Positions 32,556-48,810 of a stretch of 64,000 nt of DNA are shown piece by piece; the stretch's first letter is position 1, and the number at the start of each line of letters is the position of its first letter. The notes below the pieces were generated by a model. The model did not search any database, was not told where the DNA came from, and worked only from the letters and a program-made list of their open reading frames with translations. A program made the position numbers and the translations under genes. Source of the DNA: Favolaschia claudopus (Eukaryota; Basidiomycota; Agaricomycetes; Agaricales; Mycenaceae); assembly GCA_037176885.1 (NCBI GenBank), contig JAWWNJ010000008.1, positions 1,922,001 to 1,986,000 on the forward strand, read 5' to 3'.

Positions 32556-35500
32556 GCACATTTTACAACTATTTTACATACCTGTTCATATTTTGTACAC
32601 CAGCCGTCGCTGTGCGACGCGACGATCAAAATTATCAACTTTTGATCGACATCGATCAAGCACGCTGGACGTCGCGATCAGATCTCGTCGCCGTCGCCAT
32701 CAACAGCGACGGCGAATATTACGGAAAAAATCTGAAAATTCAGGCAAAAATTGGAGTAGACGGAGACTCACCTGGACAATGCTTTGGAGAGGTTGAGGAC
32801 ACGATTGCGGTCAGATCTGATGCAAGAACAACGGAAACGACGAATATAGTATCAATTTGGGATGGCTAAATATATTGTATTTAGATGTGTAGACTACCGA
32901 CAAGGAGCAAGCAGTGTAAACCGATGGTTTACGCAAGAGAAAAGCGTGCACGCGAGGGCGCGCGTGCGCAATCGGCCCAACAAGTGGCGCTACATCGCGG
33001 CACAGCGAATCCCCGCAGGGCCTGGCAGTATCACCACATCCGGTCGCGGCCGTGACGGCAGGCCCAATGTGTGCGAAGCGAATGCAGTGGGCGAAGCGTG
33101 CACGGCATGGGGTGAGGCGAGGGCGACGCTGACAGCGCCACATGCGGTCGTCGCAGCCCCTTTACTGCAATCCACCATTGCTGAGAGACCCAGGCGAGGA
33201 CGAGTGAGCGTCTCCAGGCATCGTTACAGGCATGCCATCCGCCATCGCAGGGCCGCGGAAGCTGCTTTGATGCAGAGGGTCATCGAAACCTGCAAAGGGA
33301 GCATTAGTTTCTCCAGGAACAAGCAGAACCTGGCGGTTGACGGCGCAGTGAACGTACAATGACAAGGGGAGGTGAAACGGCGTCTTATATCAGGTTCCAC
33401 AGACGCGCGGCGTGACGCGTCCAGTGCCGACTGAAGCCTTCCAGCGAAACGGTGGGGTATAGACACCGGCGAGGAAGTTTCCACCGGATCTTGAGGGTGC
33501 TATATACCGTGCCATCGAACGCGGACACTCCGCGGCTGCGAAGGGGCAAACAAAAGCGTCAGCTATGGAAGACGGAAGAAGGAAAAGAAAAAAGAAAAAG
33601 AGCGAGATATATGCCCCCACGATGTGCCTACAAGGCATCTGGGAGACAGTAAGGGAAGATGGTGGCAGTTTTGGCGACCAATCAGTAGAATTCGAGATAC
33701 AGTTCACGGTCTACTGTTCGTCGAGAAAAAAAACCGGGAGAAAAAAAATGCACCTTCTAAACAAGGTACGCGCCTACTCCCCGCACTGGCACTTGCTCGA
33801 GGTGGAGATTTTGAGGCGCCACCTGTGCAGCAACCCGAGTTTCGTTGGTCAGAGCCAATGCCATATCAAATTGACAATTGTCGTCGAGAGTCCTCGAGGT
33901 CTGCAGTCCGGGAGCGTCGGAGAGACATCGGTGATATGGCGGGCGCGATACCGGTAATGTATGTTGGGTGGCGTCGAGGGTGTCGTCGTCGGCGCACAAG
34001 ACCAAGAGCACCTGGGTACGAGGGGGAGAGAGGAGGGAAGAGGTTGGTGACACGATGCGCTGGCAAATTCCCACGTCACCGGGACGCATCCGAGTGGCTC
34101 GGGCGTATCGGTGCGATCACCGATACTCAACGCTTTTGTCCCAATATGGCAATTCTTCACGAAAACATTCTTGTGCAACCTCTAGAGCGTCTTTTGTCAT
34201 CCCTGTCGCAGTCATACGTACATACCCATTAATCAAATTCTGTATGAGCAAAAACTAAACATACCCGACATATTTTAATAGCTGAAGACATTGCTTTCTT
34301 GTTCGCTCATAAATGTTGAGTTCTCGAAGCAAGTAAAGACTCGGAGGCCTGATTTTGGTGTCCAAAATGTGAGAGGCATAGTTTTTTTGTGGAAATGAAT
34401 GCTTTGGGAGGATAATATTCGGAAATGTCAGTGTTATCATGTTGTTAGCCCAAATATTCCCGGCATTATTGCGCCGATATGGGCGAAGCTTTCAGAGCCA
34501 GAACTTGTAATACCGACTCGCATTATATTATAGTATATGTCCTGTTAAGATCAGCGCTCGAATGCCGTCTTTGAAATTCGATACTTTTCAGCATTTTCCT
34601 GGTTTGTGAGCGCTACATACCGTATGGGAGGACGCTTTTGCTCAAAAACATGTCAGATGCACTCGATATACAATATATCTCTCAACTGTACGATGTAATC
34701 GATGTTTCCGCTGCATAATTCACAGAATGTCCAATTTGTGGCCTGAGTGGTAGTGTAGTACTCAGTTCAGATGAGAGTTCAAACGATCGACGCGCGAGAA
34801 ACCTATATTGGGCGTGTCCTGGGGGTCTAAATCTGTTATAATATTAAAGTATTGTCAGTTTCTACTGTCTCTGATTATTTGGAGAATTTATCTGACCTTC
34901 AATGGGCAGAACGAAGGAAAGAAAAATTTAGACGCCGAGTTTTCAACATTAAGCGCTGACTCGGTCCGGTCAACCCAGCCAATGAGGGCAATTTCCGACA
35001 ACTCCGAATTTCGGCCGACATCCCATTTACCTGTATTTCGATCGCGAACGCTGACCTCGTCTCCACAGGTATTAAAAAGCCCAACCACTATATGATTTCA
35101 ATTTGGCTACCACTGAAGCAGATTTTGTCCCCCAGACAAGCATTATTTCAGATTGTTTTCATCGATGCCGACAGATTTTTCGATGTTAGTGCCTTTTGAT
35201 GGTCGGGTTGTGCACCATGTTTTCCAATGTTGTAGAGGGAGCAGCAAGAAAAGTGCCAATCAACTGAGCTCCTATCTCTAGTGGCTGTTATTACAGGCCG
35301 CTCCGGAAACCTACAAACAGCTATATGAGTGGGATTGGAGAAACGGTGCCAGGAGGTAAATCGGTTAAGCGCCGATTAGGCGCCGGTTCGGCCAGGGGCG
35401 GCATTGATTACTGCATCAACAAACTCGGGTCATTCCACCGCTGCCGGTGAATTGGAAAACTGCTATCGTCGCGCGGTGCCGCAGCGAAATTGTACTCATG

Positions 35501-36747
35501 ATCTGCTCATGATTAGTCTGTATGTAACAAGGGGAGCAGACATACCTGAAATTATTCCCGAGAAGAGGCAACTTGTACACGAATCCGCAAAAATAAATTG
35601 AATGTTCATTGACCTTTAGATACAGATAGTGACGAGAGTGCGCGGGTAACTGGTAAACGAGAAAAAGGGAAGAAGAACGAGAATGCATAGAAAATAATAA
35701 GTGGAGGGATCTGTTAAAAAGAAATGGCCGAAGCCAGTGGGGCAAATCCGGAAGGTGGAAATTAGAAATGGCGCCAAAATGGGTGGGACGTCGGAGCGGA
35801 TGAATCGCTGAGGCAGATTTAGGTTGAATTGGGATGGGGAAGATGCAGAAAGTCGTCCCCGAGCGTGCGCCAATGGCGAGGAGGCGAAACAGCAAGGCGG
35901 GTGGCGGTAGGTGGACGCATGCGCCTCTAGATGGCAAGTAATGGGTGCTGGAATACGGTATGGGGGTGTATAGGATCGGGAGCGGGCACTGGGAAGCTTC
36001 ACGACGCAAGGAAGGGGCGGTAATATAAAATAATACGCGCGAAATTTGGTCGGCGCCAAACGGCGTAGTAGACGGCAAGAGCTACTGTTCAAAGGGGGCA
36101 CATTAGTGATTGAGAGCCAAAGAAAGCCTGCTACCACGCACCAGGCCGTCCAATGTGATACAGGCGCTAAAGTGGTGGAACGGGGGATCCCGATACCCAC
36201 GACGCCACAACATTAGCAGGAGCCGGAGAGCCTATTCTAGACACTGAGAGTTTCTTGAGGAGTCTGATGATATGGTGCAAAAATCCTAGGGTGGTAGCGG
36301 CAGTGGAAGGGGGGTTTCGAGCCGAGCGAGCTGGATGGCGCGTATGGTCGAGGACCTGGTACGGACGTTGTGCGGCGTGATACTGTCCAGAAAGCGAGTA
36401 GGCATGAGAGATAAGAGAACCGAATAGATTCTGCGCGTCACAGGCGGGCAGATGGCGTGGAAGGCGAGGGGCAGGCCGTGCAATGAGTGAGAGGTGGGGT
36501 GATGGGAAGAGTGATGGGAGACCGGCGTTCGTAACACGCGCAAACAAACTGCCCATTTGGGATGAGTGACGTGCGCCGAGTGCACAGACCATCAGCGGCG
36601 GGCAGCGCAGGCGCGCGGTGAGCGCGAATGCGCGAGGTACCCGCGGGAAACAGGTAAGATGATGTATCAGATTCCCCTCTAACTCAGAGGCAATGATATA
36701 TCAGAGCCCTCCGCTAACAAGAGGACTCTGATATATCAAAACACCCT
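32461..36747. mobile_element. 4.3-kb TIR element without recognisable transposase
   Basis: Bounded by about 95-bp terminal inverted repeats, TAGGGCGCTGTAATATATCA on the left and, inverted, TAGGGTGTTTTGATATATCA on the right. TA dinucleotides flank both ends. The interior has only short ORFs in several frames, none with a transposase motif I can recognise, so it looks non-autonomous or decayed. An alternative is two separate MITE relics in opposite orientation. Its ends match those of the small MITE at 10131-10432 (TAGGGTGTTT...GATAT), suggesting one family or superfamily. Confidence 0.65.
32556..36651. other. Interior of the TIR element, no gene supported
   Basis: Mixed composition: 32860-33400 is GC-rich with CGCG/GCGC runs, while 34200-35100 is AT-rich. 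ORFs of 60-220 codons on both strands overlap one another and none shows a DDE/D, HUH or reverse-transcriptase motif. The segment may be composite. Confidence 0.4.
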
Positions 36748-36748
36748 A
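36652..36748 (-). repeat. Right terminal inverted repeat of the 4.3-kb element
   Basis: Read on the minus strand it gives TAGGGTGTTTTGATATATCA, then CCTCTTGTTAGCGGAGGG, GATATATCA, CCTCTGAGTTAGAGG and GATACATCA, the same order as the left repeat. Confidence 0.75.
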
Positions 36749-37257
36749 TACGGCTGACGGACGAGCTTACCGATTTGAACTTCAAGGAATGTCCCCTATC
36801 TTTTGTCTCAACAAATCGTACGCGAGGCGGTTTTCCCTCTACCTGAGTTCAATTTCTTTCACTGGGAGACGGCACGCGATTTTAGAATGCGCATGTGGTC
36901 ATGTTCCTCACAAATTTCTCAACCAACATTACCCGTTATGGTAAGTAGCCGAACCGAGGGTAACTTTTGGGTAACTTTGTCACCAAGTCTGACTAAACGC
37001 AGCACAACCGGATACGGAACTGTTTGACTTGTCCTCCTTCTGCCATTCAGTCCCACATTCGGATCTGCAAAGGCAGGATGACTGCGCACCACCTTGTCAG
37101 TCAAGCGAACTTGTACAAGCTCAACGACCACAACCGTCAAAACGCGATGTATCGCCTCCGACCTTTCAAAACCGACTGTTGGAAATGGTGTAATAACAAA
37201 CCCGTTTCTTTTTATCTCTTCTCTCTACCGAGTTCTGCTCGAAAACGGTAGACGAGC

Positions 37258-40100
37258 ATGATTTTGGACCAGCAGCCTGACCAGGATTCTCTGAAACTGA
37301 GCGGCCCTTTACTTCGAACACGTTCTCTGGAGGATGCCCCACCCGCGTACGAACGAGGGACGTTTCAACTCCCAACGGATAGAGCAAGCCAGTATTATCT
37401 TCACAGGAATGCAGCTGACGCTGTAGGAGGTGTGTTCCAATGTTCTTCTCTCGTTAGATTCGAATGCTTATCGAGAGCAGAGGACGGCCGTATTTTTCTC
37501 GACCTCGACTCCAAACTCGGACGCGCACTCGCGAACATTGTTCCTCTCCCCCCGCCCTATATCGCGACAGACGATCACCGGGAACGACGAGAATGGCATA
37601 TCAAACTGAATATTGTCATACAAGTTGTCGGCAGTCGTGGAGATGTTCAGCCATTCATTGCGTTAGGAAATGAGCTGCAGAAACATGGTCATCGTGTCCG
37701 CCTCGCTACGCATGATACATTCGAAGATTTTGTGCGGTCGTCCGGGCTCGAGTTCTATCCGATTGGAGGCGATCCTGCCGAGCTCATGGCGTACATGGTC
37801 AAGAATCCCGGCCTAATTCCGGGAATGCGAAGTTTGCGGGCAGGAGATATCCAGCGCAAACGGGCAATGGTGGCGGAGATGCTTGAGGGATGTTGGCAAA
37901 GTTGTATTGCCCCTGACAAGGTCTCTGGCACCCCGTTTGTCGCTGAGGCAATTATTGCCAATCCACCGAGCTTTGCGCACGTCCACTGTGCCCAGGCACT
38001 TGGAATCCCTGTTCATCTCATGTTCACTATGCCGTGGACGAGTACTCGAGCGTTTTCGCATCCGTTAGCCAATCTCAAGTATACCAGCACGGATCCGGGC
38101 ATCGCGAATTACATCTCTTATGGAGTAGTAGAATTCTTGACGTGGCAAGGGTGAGTGTAGCAACACATTGAAGATACTCTGATTGACCTGGATTGTAGAC
38201 TCGGAGATGTCATCAACAAATGGCGGTCTTCCCTTGATTTACAGCCTGTTCCGCTCACGGAAGGCCCAGCTCTTGCAGAAACCCTCAAAATACCTTTCAC
38301 GTATTGCTGGTCTCCGGCATTGGTTCCCAAGCCGCTGGACTGGCAAGCTCATATCGGTAAGTAATCTTTCCGGTTTGTGACGTCAACCCATATCTTTCCA
38401 GATGTTTGTGGATTCTTCTTCCGAGAACCTCCCAATTATACGCCTCCACCTGAACTGGACGCTTTCCTTCGTGCCGGTCCTCCGCCTGTATACATCGGTT
38501 TTGGAAGCATCGTAATTGACGATCCGGAGCGTATGAGTACCCTCATTATCCAAGCGGTACAGACAGCAGGAGTTCGTGCAATCATCTCTCGTGGCTGGAG
38601 TAAGTTGGATGGGCCGTCATTGGACAATGTGCTTTACCTTGGCGACTGTCCGCACGAGTGGTTATTTCAGCACGTCGCGGCGGTGGTGCATCATGGTGGT
38701 GCTGGTACGACAGCGTGCGGGTTGTTGAACGGAAAACCGACGACGATCGTGCCGTTTTTTGGAGAGTATGTCGATTATGATATATTCTGTCGCAGCCATG
38801 ATTAACCAGAGTCAACAGCCAACCATTCTGGGGTAAAATGGTCGCCGTTGCGGGTGCTGGACCCAAACCCATTCCGTCCAACAACTTGGATGTCAAGACC
38901 CTCGCAGAAGCCATCACCTTCTGCCTAACACCGGAAGCGGCAGCGGCAGCGAAGGTCATTGCCGAGAAGATGAAGTCGGAGTCTGGAGTTAAAACAGCAG
39001 TCGAATCGTTTCATGCCAATCTTCCTCTTGAACGACTTCAGTGCGATATCCTACCCGATCGGCCCGCCACATGGAGGGTTCAGATAGGCAAAAACAAAGT
39101 CAAGCTACGATTGTCGAAGCTGGTGGCCGAGGTGTTGATCCAGAATCATTATCTCGAAAGCAAGAACTTAAAAGTGTTCGTTCTCGTTCCCTTGCGTTGA
39201 ATATGCAAATCCTAATGATAAATCAGGAACGACACAAGTAGAATTCACATCGAAAATCGTCGTTGGGATCCCTTCACGGGAGCAGCATCCGCCATGGTAG
39301 CCACTGCAACGGACATGGTCGATTCAACTGCTGGAATTTTTGTAAAGCCCTATCAAGAATTCAGCCGCTCTCATGTGAACCTATCAACGCCAACTCCGAC
39401 CTCACCTCCTCCCCTGCCCACTACTTTCGACGATGCTTCGAGTTCTCATTCCAGCGAATTTAAGCAAGGTTCGAGCAACGGATCAGGGCGGAGTGGGATG
39501 GCTATCGCAGGTGCGATGACTGCTGCCTCGGGGAAGAGTGTCGGTCGACTTGTCACGGGATTTGTACGGGGCACGCTCGTCGACATCCCTCTTGCTGTCA
39601 CCGAGGGCCTGCGTGGGGTCCCAGAGCTATACGGCGAAGAGCTGAAGGACTACGGCCAGGTCAAAGACTGGAAGAGTGGTGCGCGTGTCGCGGGGAAGAC
39701 TTTTGTGCATGCATTTCCGGAGGGGCTCGCCGATTTGGTCGTACAACCGTACAAGGGGGCCAAAGAAGAAGGCGCTATCGGTCTGGTGAAAGGTGTGGGC
39801 AAGGGCGCCGTGGATTCGCTGTTCAAGACGAGTTCGGCGGTGCTGGGTATAGTCACGTATCCGAGTCAGGGGATCTACAAGAGCCTCCGAGCGGCCGTTC
39901 ACGAGAAGACGCCAAAGTCGATTGCAAAGGCCCGCCGCGACGAGGCCAAGTGGCTTTTGACAACGGAGCGTCATGGGCCGCTTCCTCCTCGGATTGTTTC
40001 CGACTATCGGCAAGCGCTGCATCGAGCGAAGGGGAAACCATTCGTTGATTTGTTGGCGGAGGATCCTTCGCATAGTATTGACCAGCCTCGCCCCTCGTAA
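37258..40100 (+). CDS. GT1 (sterol 3-beta-glucosyltransferase-like) UDP-glycosyltransferase with extra C-terminal domain
   Basis: Exons 37258..38150, 38199..38356, 38402..38765, 38819..39175 and 39227..40100 (2646 nt, 881 aa). N-terminal GT28-type fold: [20 protein letters not shown] (residues about 117-136), [32 protein letters not shown]. Acceptor half [21 protein letters not shown]-terminal UDP-sugar site [27 protein letters not shown] (about 445) and VPFFGDQPFWG. This is the Atg26/UGT80 pattern, but the GRAM/PH membrane-targeting domains of Atg26 are absent. After about residue 600 comes a Pro/Ser linker and a GK-rich domain ([20 protein letters not shown] ... [14 protein letters not shown]) seen in fungal sterol-UGT-like proteins. 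The acceptor is unknown; a lipid or sterol is likely. Further 5' exons cannot be excluded. Confidence 0.88.
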
Positions 40101-41315
40101 TCTCTGTATCGGGGTTGTCTTGGAACCACGTTTTTGGGTATAATCTGTGATACCGCGCTGCGATTTTTGACCGCTCTGAGTAGAGGCTGAAGCTGAAGTT
40201 CGGGCTCTAGGTGTCATTGAACTTCATGGACAGTTGCTTATGAGGTTTGGTAGCGAATTTTCGTCTGATACTGGGCAGTTTGTTCAACGTTATGTATAAG
40301 TGCGGCCATAACAGGTTAGCATTCTAATACTAGACGAAAGCGTGTCGACTTGTACCTTATCCGAATCTCTCAATCTTCAAAAGCTGGCGAAAAAAAATTG
40401 TCATCTGGTTTTAAATTAATGTTCTGCCACCACGTAGCTCCATGGCCTGCGGGATTCTGAAGCACACTGCTTTGGGCTAACAACTTGCGAGAGAGGATAG
40501 ACATTTTCGCATTGGCTCGCTGTATGTACGTCTAGTCTGTTGAAAAAACAGTGTCGGGAAGCTTTAAGTGGCCGAAGCCTATGTACTTAGTAGTTTTGGA
40601 GTTTTTCTTTCTCGAGGCTCGCTTCAGAGTACTTACTACTAGTAGTCTTTGTACCGCTTGAAGCTAAAATAAATCCGTGAAAAAGGGAACGAGCGGGGCG
40701 GCTCGAAAACTCTAAAATACAGGATGGGAGTCGAGAGAGCAGTGACGGTGAGTCACCCACGCCATTTCCACTTTCGGCCATCATGATCCGGCACATCAGA
40801 TCCACACTGGGCCCTAAAAGGAAATTATTCAACGTCTACGGGTCTATTTGTGGAAGTTGAAAGATCGCACTGTACAAGCTGAAGAAAAATTGATCCCAGA
40901 AACAAAAAAGCAATAACACTATCAGGCATATTGTGCAAATATAATTCAAACGCGGATAGACTCTCTGAGTCGATGGCGAAGCCACAATTGTCTAGAAGGA
41001 GGTATACCATCTGGCATGGCGGAGTTTAAATCGTCTTTCTTGCATTCAATGAGAAGCTATAAACCCGGGGACGCTTTAAAAGTGACGCTAAATACACACA
41101 TCCAACTGACCTGCATCTTATCTCTGAAAGCCTTTGTTTGACGGATGCACATCCAGATTGCCAATGAATGACCGTTGAGAAGCGCATAAATTTGTTGAAA
41201 ACTTCTCGGCAATATGCGAGGAGTAAAGGCTAAAGTTCTCTTGCGTAGCTGGCACGCATGGGTATCTAACCTATATTCGCAATATTCAACGATCGAACGG
41301 CAGATCTAAGTTAGC
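40101..41315. other. Intergenic region, no gene seen
   Basis: 1.2 kb, AT-richer than average. No coding signal or recognisable repeat. Confidence 0.4.
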
Positions 41316-41633
41316 CTACTCCAGGAGCTCTTCAGAGAGTTCGGTTTCTTCGGGGAGTGCAAGAAAGTGACCGTACACGGCTTGATTGTAAAGCCCAGTA
41401 GCTTGTTGTATTTGCCCGTCCAATGACTTCATGAGGCAAGAGGGGAGACAACGGCTGAGTAACCCAACAAAAATCGCAAAGGCGACAAAGACAAGGGAGA
41501 GCTGATAAGGAATCGAGCTAGGGAAAGAGCTGGCTAGTGCTGAGATGGACGAGATGGAATGGGATTCGTAATCCTGAGGGGGCATGTTTGCCATACCGTC
41601 TCTGTGAGGCTGTAACTGCGAAATTGTACGCAC
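41316..41633 (-). CDS. Hypothetical small protein with one membrane segment
   Basis: 105 codons, unrecognised. A polar N-terminal half is followed by one clear hydrophobic helix, YQLSLVFVAFAIFVGLL (about residues 43-59), then CLPSCLMKSLDGQIQQATGLYNQAVYGHFLALPEETELSEELLE with an acidic end. The uninterrupted frame plus a plausible membrane helix make it worth listing, but no family is recognised and it could be chance or one exon of a larger gene. Confidence 0.28.
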   Translation of the reverse strand: MRTISQLQPHRDGMANMPPQDYESHSISSISALASSFPSSIPYQLSLVFVAFAIFVGLLSRCLPSCLMKSLDGQIQQATGLYNQAVYGHFLALPEETELSEELLE

Positions 41634-41924
41634 TATTCGGCGGTGAGTTATACTAGTCAGGCATTATAGAGCTAGACGCGCATACTGTTTCCGGATTCGT
41701 AGTCCGAGTCCGAGTCTGGGGAGGACTTAGTTAGAAAGGTGCGGCCACACCAGGTGCTGCCTTATATACTTGTCGAAACCCGTGTGATGTGAACAGAATT
41801 GGATTACAGCCATTGCAATCATTAGAATCAATTAAGCTGTGGCATTGCAAGATTGCCGCCTTGTGCTTCCTAATTTGTTGATAGGAAGCTCCGACTACTA
41901 CGGTCGGCGGGAAGGACGCACTTA

Positions 41925-42400
41925 AAAATCGGGCCTGGGAATTGCCGCACAAGTATAAAATTGTGAGCCACCTGCTACTCTCTCTCCCCTACTCTCTTCA
42001 TCACGCACTTCAGTCGTCGTCTCCTGGCTTCAAGCCCTTCAGCTTCTGGCTCTTACTTATACGTATTGCAAGTCTAAGTCTTGTATCGTGGTTCAGGGCC
42101 CTGCACCGTTCGTCCGAGTCGTTTGAACATTTTTTATGCATATTCTTCAGTGTTCACCCTCCAGGCTACCGCGTCGAAACCGACTTCCTTCAATTTCGCT
42201 TGGGCTACTAGATTCACCTCTACTGTTGGCTCTACCCTACCCGCCTTCCACTCTACCATCACGACTACCTCGTTTCGCTTCGTCGTTGCAGTCCTCCGAG
42301 TCTTAAAGACGTCGACTCTAGACGACCCCTTGCAACAGATCCCAATTCATTTCGAATCATACAACCTCTTCTCTGACACCGGTCAGTTTTCGACTCATTT
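41925..42400 (+). repeat. Dispersed repeat family, copy B (truncated)
   Basis: Shares with copy A the block ATCGGGCCTGGGAATTGCCG + CACAAGTATAAAATTGTGAG, CTCTCTCCCCTACTCTC, CCTGGCTTCAAGC and CTTATACGTATTGCAAG, then CTAGATTCACCTCTACTGTTGGCTC. It lacks the CTCAAG array and the 3' block, so it is a partial copy. Confidence 0.7.
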
Positions 42401-42715
42401 ACAAGGATAAAGTACTTACATGAATTCAGATGAATCTGATCAGTCTGATCTGATAGGATTGTCGCCACCGGGTCCAACATTGTGCCTACCCTCGCGAACT
42501 TTCCCTGTATTTTATGTTCCACATTTCCCAAAACCTACAGCATGAGAAAACCGCTGCCTATGCTTGTCGAAACTGGTTGTTGACAACCTCAAAATTCAAC
42601 CGTGGGACTGTTCACGCCGCTGCCGTAAGTTCAACTTTCGCAAAAATTCTTTGCGTTTTGACGCAGAAAAATATCCTAAGGCTATATATTACAGTATATA
42701 CACATGCACTAACAA

Positions 42716-46501
<3,786 letters not shown>

Positions 46502-47648
46502 GGCGACGGGGGCAGGCAACGAAGGAGTTCAATGGTTGTTCCATTACATTGCAGTTTTAAGCGTCTCGGTGCGATGCGAAGAAGCTCCGGAGGTGAACGG
46601 TATTGTTGAGACTGAGTTGTATCACGATGTACCTGTCGCCTATCCGAGGACATAATTGGTACACGAAGACGCTGAACGGATACAAGTCGGAGGGGGAGAG
46701 GAGGGGGTGAAAACATGTGGCCACGGAAAAATTGGGTAGATTCGTGCTGGCATTATATTGAAACCGCCATCAACTGACGGAAGCGCTGGGGTATCAGGAG
46801 AGAGGGGGTAGTCGCGCTTTGCGAGAAAGTACCGACCTATTTCCGCTATCGTATAGTTCAGACAGTATACAAACCAGAGAGAAGAAGCTGAAGAAAACTG
46901 GGAACGCGTAGGAAACGCGTCAGGAACGTCTTTGTCGAGAGTAGATTGTGCGCCAAACTGCGTGACCAAGAATTTGAGCGCTGATCACTGAATAAGACGA
47001 AATAATGGCCAGAATGGGTTCTTTTTTGGACTTCTGCTCTGTGAGACTAGAGGCGTCAGAGATATGCGACATGTGGTGTATTCTGGTTGATATGTGGCCG
47101 AGCATGAGCACAAGTTGAGCACAAAAGCTAATTGCGGTGCCGGTGAATTGAGATATATATGTTCAAGTCCCCCCATGGAAAATCCACAACGACTGGAATA
47201 GCTCAACAATCTCCGCCTATTTTCACTCTCCAACGCCAGAGCGGTGGCGGCAGCGGTCGTGGTGTGGGATGGTGAAGAAAGAGTTCAACAGAGGTTGATT
47301 TGGCGTCTTTGGCGATATTGATGTGTGTATGGCATCGGCTTGGGCAGTTTGTTATTACGCAGGACTCACGACGAGGAACGATTGGCTCGTCGCGGCGGGC
47401 AACATCGACGACGCTCGTGACCACCGCCAGCCCATCCACGCCGTAGCACACCTCGGCACCCGTCACCCTCATTCTCTCTTTTCTTCCTCCTTGGTTCCCC
47501 CCTCTTTTCCTTTCTCTCCCGCCTTCTCCCTGCGTCTATCAGGCGTCTATCGCTGACGACACACGACGCCTCTCCCTCCACGCTCTCTAACGGTACCACA
47601 TACCCTTCTGGCGTATAATCGGTCCAATTGCTCTCGATCGCCCTCATC
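46502..47648. other. Divergent intergenic region CDH / SPG1
   Basis: 1.15 kb holding both promoters. No gene seen. The part next to SPG1 (47470-47560) is a strong pyrimidine tract (CTTTTCTTCCTCC..CCCTCTTTTCC), typical of fungal housekeeping promoters. Confidence 0.4.
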
Positions 47649-48810
47649 ATGGCTTCCCCCTCGGCAGCGGCTGCAACTGCATCAACATCGGCGCCGGCTG
47701 CAGGTCCCAGCGGTCAGAGTACCGGCCTGTCTCTTGACAACAACGATGAGAAGAACAGGTGAGTTGTTTCGTCTTACCATGGTGGAATGGCTTCGGTGGC
47801 GCAAGGTTTCGGCGCGGTTCACAGCATCTGCGAGAGTTGTGGAGTTGCTGGCAAGCTCGGCGCGTGTTGTTCGTCATCCGTTCCACCATGCATCAACGTC
47901 CTTAGGCGGGACGCAGGAGAACGCGTTCGCCGCCTTGCAACACTCAGGGGACCTGGTTGCTACTGCGGGAACGTGCATTGAGGGTTGGAGAGATTTCCGC
48001 GCGCCAACGCAGTCGAGAACCAATCCGACGCATCTTTCCATCGCTCTCAATCAGCAAATGTCATTGCTCATCGATATGTACAGCGTTGTCATCAAAGTCG
48101 GCATGGTTGGCGACTCGCAGATAGGGAAGACAAGTCTGATGGTCAAATACGTCGAGGGCAGTTTCGACGAGGATTATATCCAAACGCTGGGTATATCAAC
48201 CCGTCCCTCGTCGACTATTTCACCTCATTCCGTCCCACGCAGGCGTCAACTTCATGGAAAAGACCATCTCCGTCCGACGGACAACCATAACGTTTTCAAT
48301 ATGGGATCTCGGGGGTCAACGCGAGTTTGTCAATATGTTGCCCCTCGTCTGCAATGATGCCGTCGCTATATTGTTCATGTTCGACCTTTCACGAAAGTCG
48401 ACACTCAACTCCGTCAAAGAGTGGTATCGGCAGGCCAGGGGCTTTAATAAGGTGTGCTACGTGCCTCTATTCCATCGATTCTCTTTTCAGTCGGTCACAA
48501 CAGACCGCCATCCCTTTTTTAATTGGAACGAAATTCGATCAGTTTGCCACCTTTCCGCGAGACGAACAAGAAGAGATAACAAAGCAGGTGCGTGGCCTAC
48601 ACGTAGGATGACGTGATTGCGCTAACACGCATGCAGGCCAAACGATTTGCACGAGCGATGCACGCGTCGCTGATATTCTGCTCAACGTCAGCGTCAATAA
48701 ACGTGCAGAAGATATTCAAGATCGTCCTTGCCAAAGCCTTCGACCTTAAATGCGTCATACCAGAGATCGAAGGCGTTGGAGAGCCGGTGCTAATATACGT
48801 CGACGTATAG
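47649..48810 (+). CDS. SPG1: Septation initiation GTPase Spg1/Tem1
   Basis: Ras-superfamily GTPase at the top of the septation initiation / mitotic exit network. Exons 47649..47758, 48084..48190, 48243..48451, 48504..48587 and 48637..48810 (684 nt, 227 aa). An Ala/Ser-rich N-terminal extension precedes [22 protein letters not shown] (G1), [42 protein letters not shown] (G3), [39 protein letters not shown] (G4) and [29 protein letters not shown] (G5). The first intron is long for this window (325 nt). There is no C-terminal CaaX, as in Spg1. Identity with Spg1/Tem1 is strong along the whole length. Confidence 0.96.

Noticed and set aside
35416..36592. Overlapping minus-strand ORFs (up to 220 codons) inside the TIR element
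   Set aside because: Checked for DDE/D transposase, helicase, HUH and tyrosine-recombinase motifs without finding any; the frames overlap one another.
37431..37458. Possible intron GTGTGTTCC...CGTTAG inside UGT exon 1
   Set aside because: Only 28 nt, shorter than any other intron in the window, and removing it breaks the frame; the exon is open through it.
48193..48357. Continuation of the long plus-strand ORF at 47734-48357 as a separate protein
   Set aside because: It merges the SPG1 first intron, exon 2 and an out-of-frame part of exon 3; the spliced SPG1 model explains all of it.
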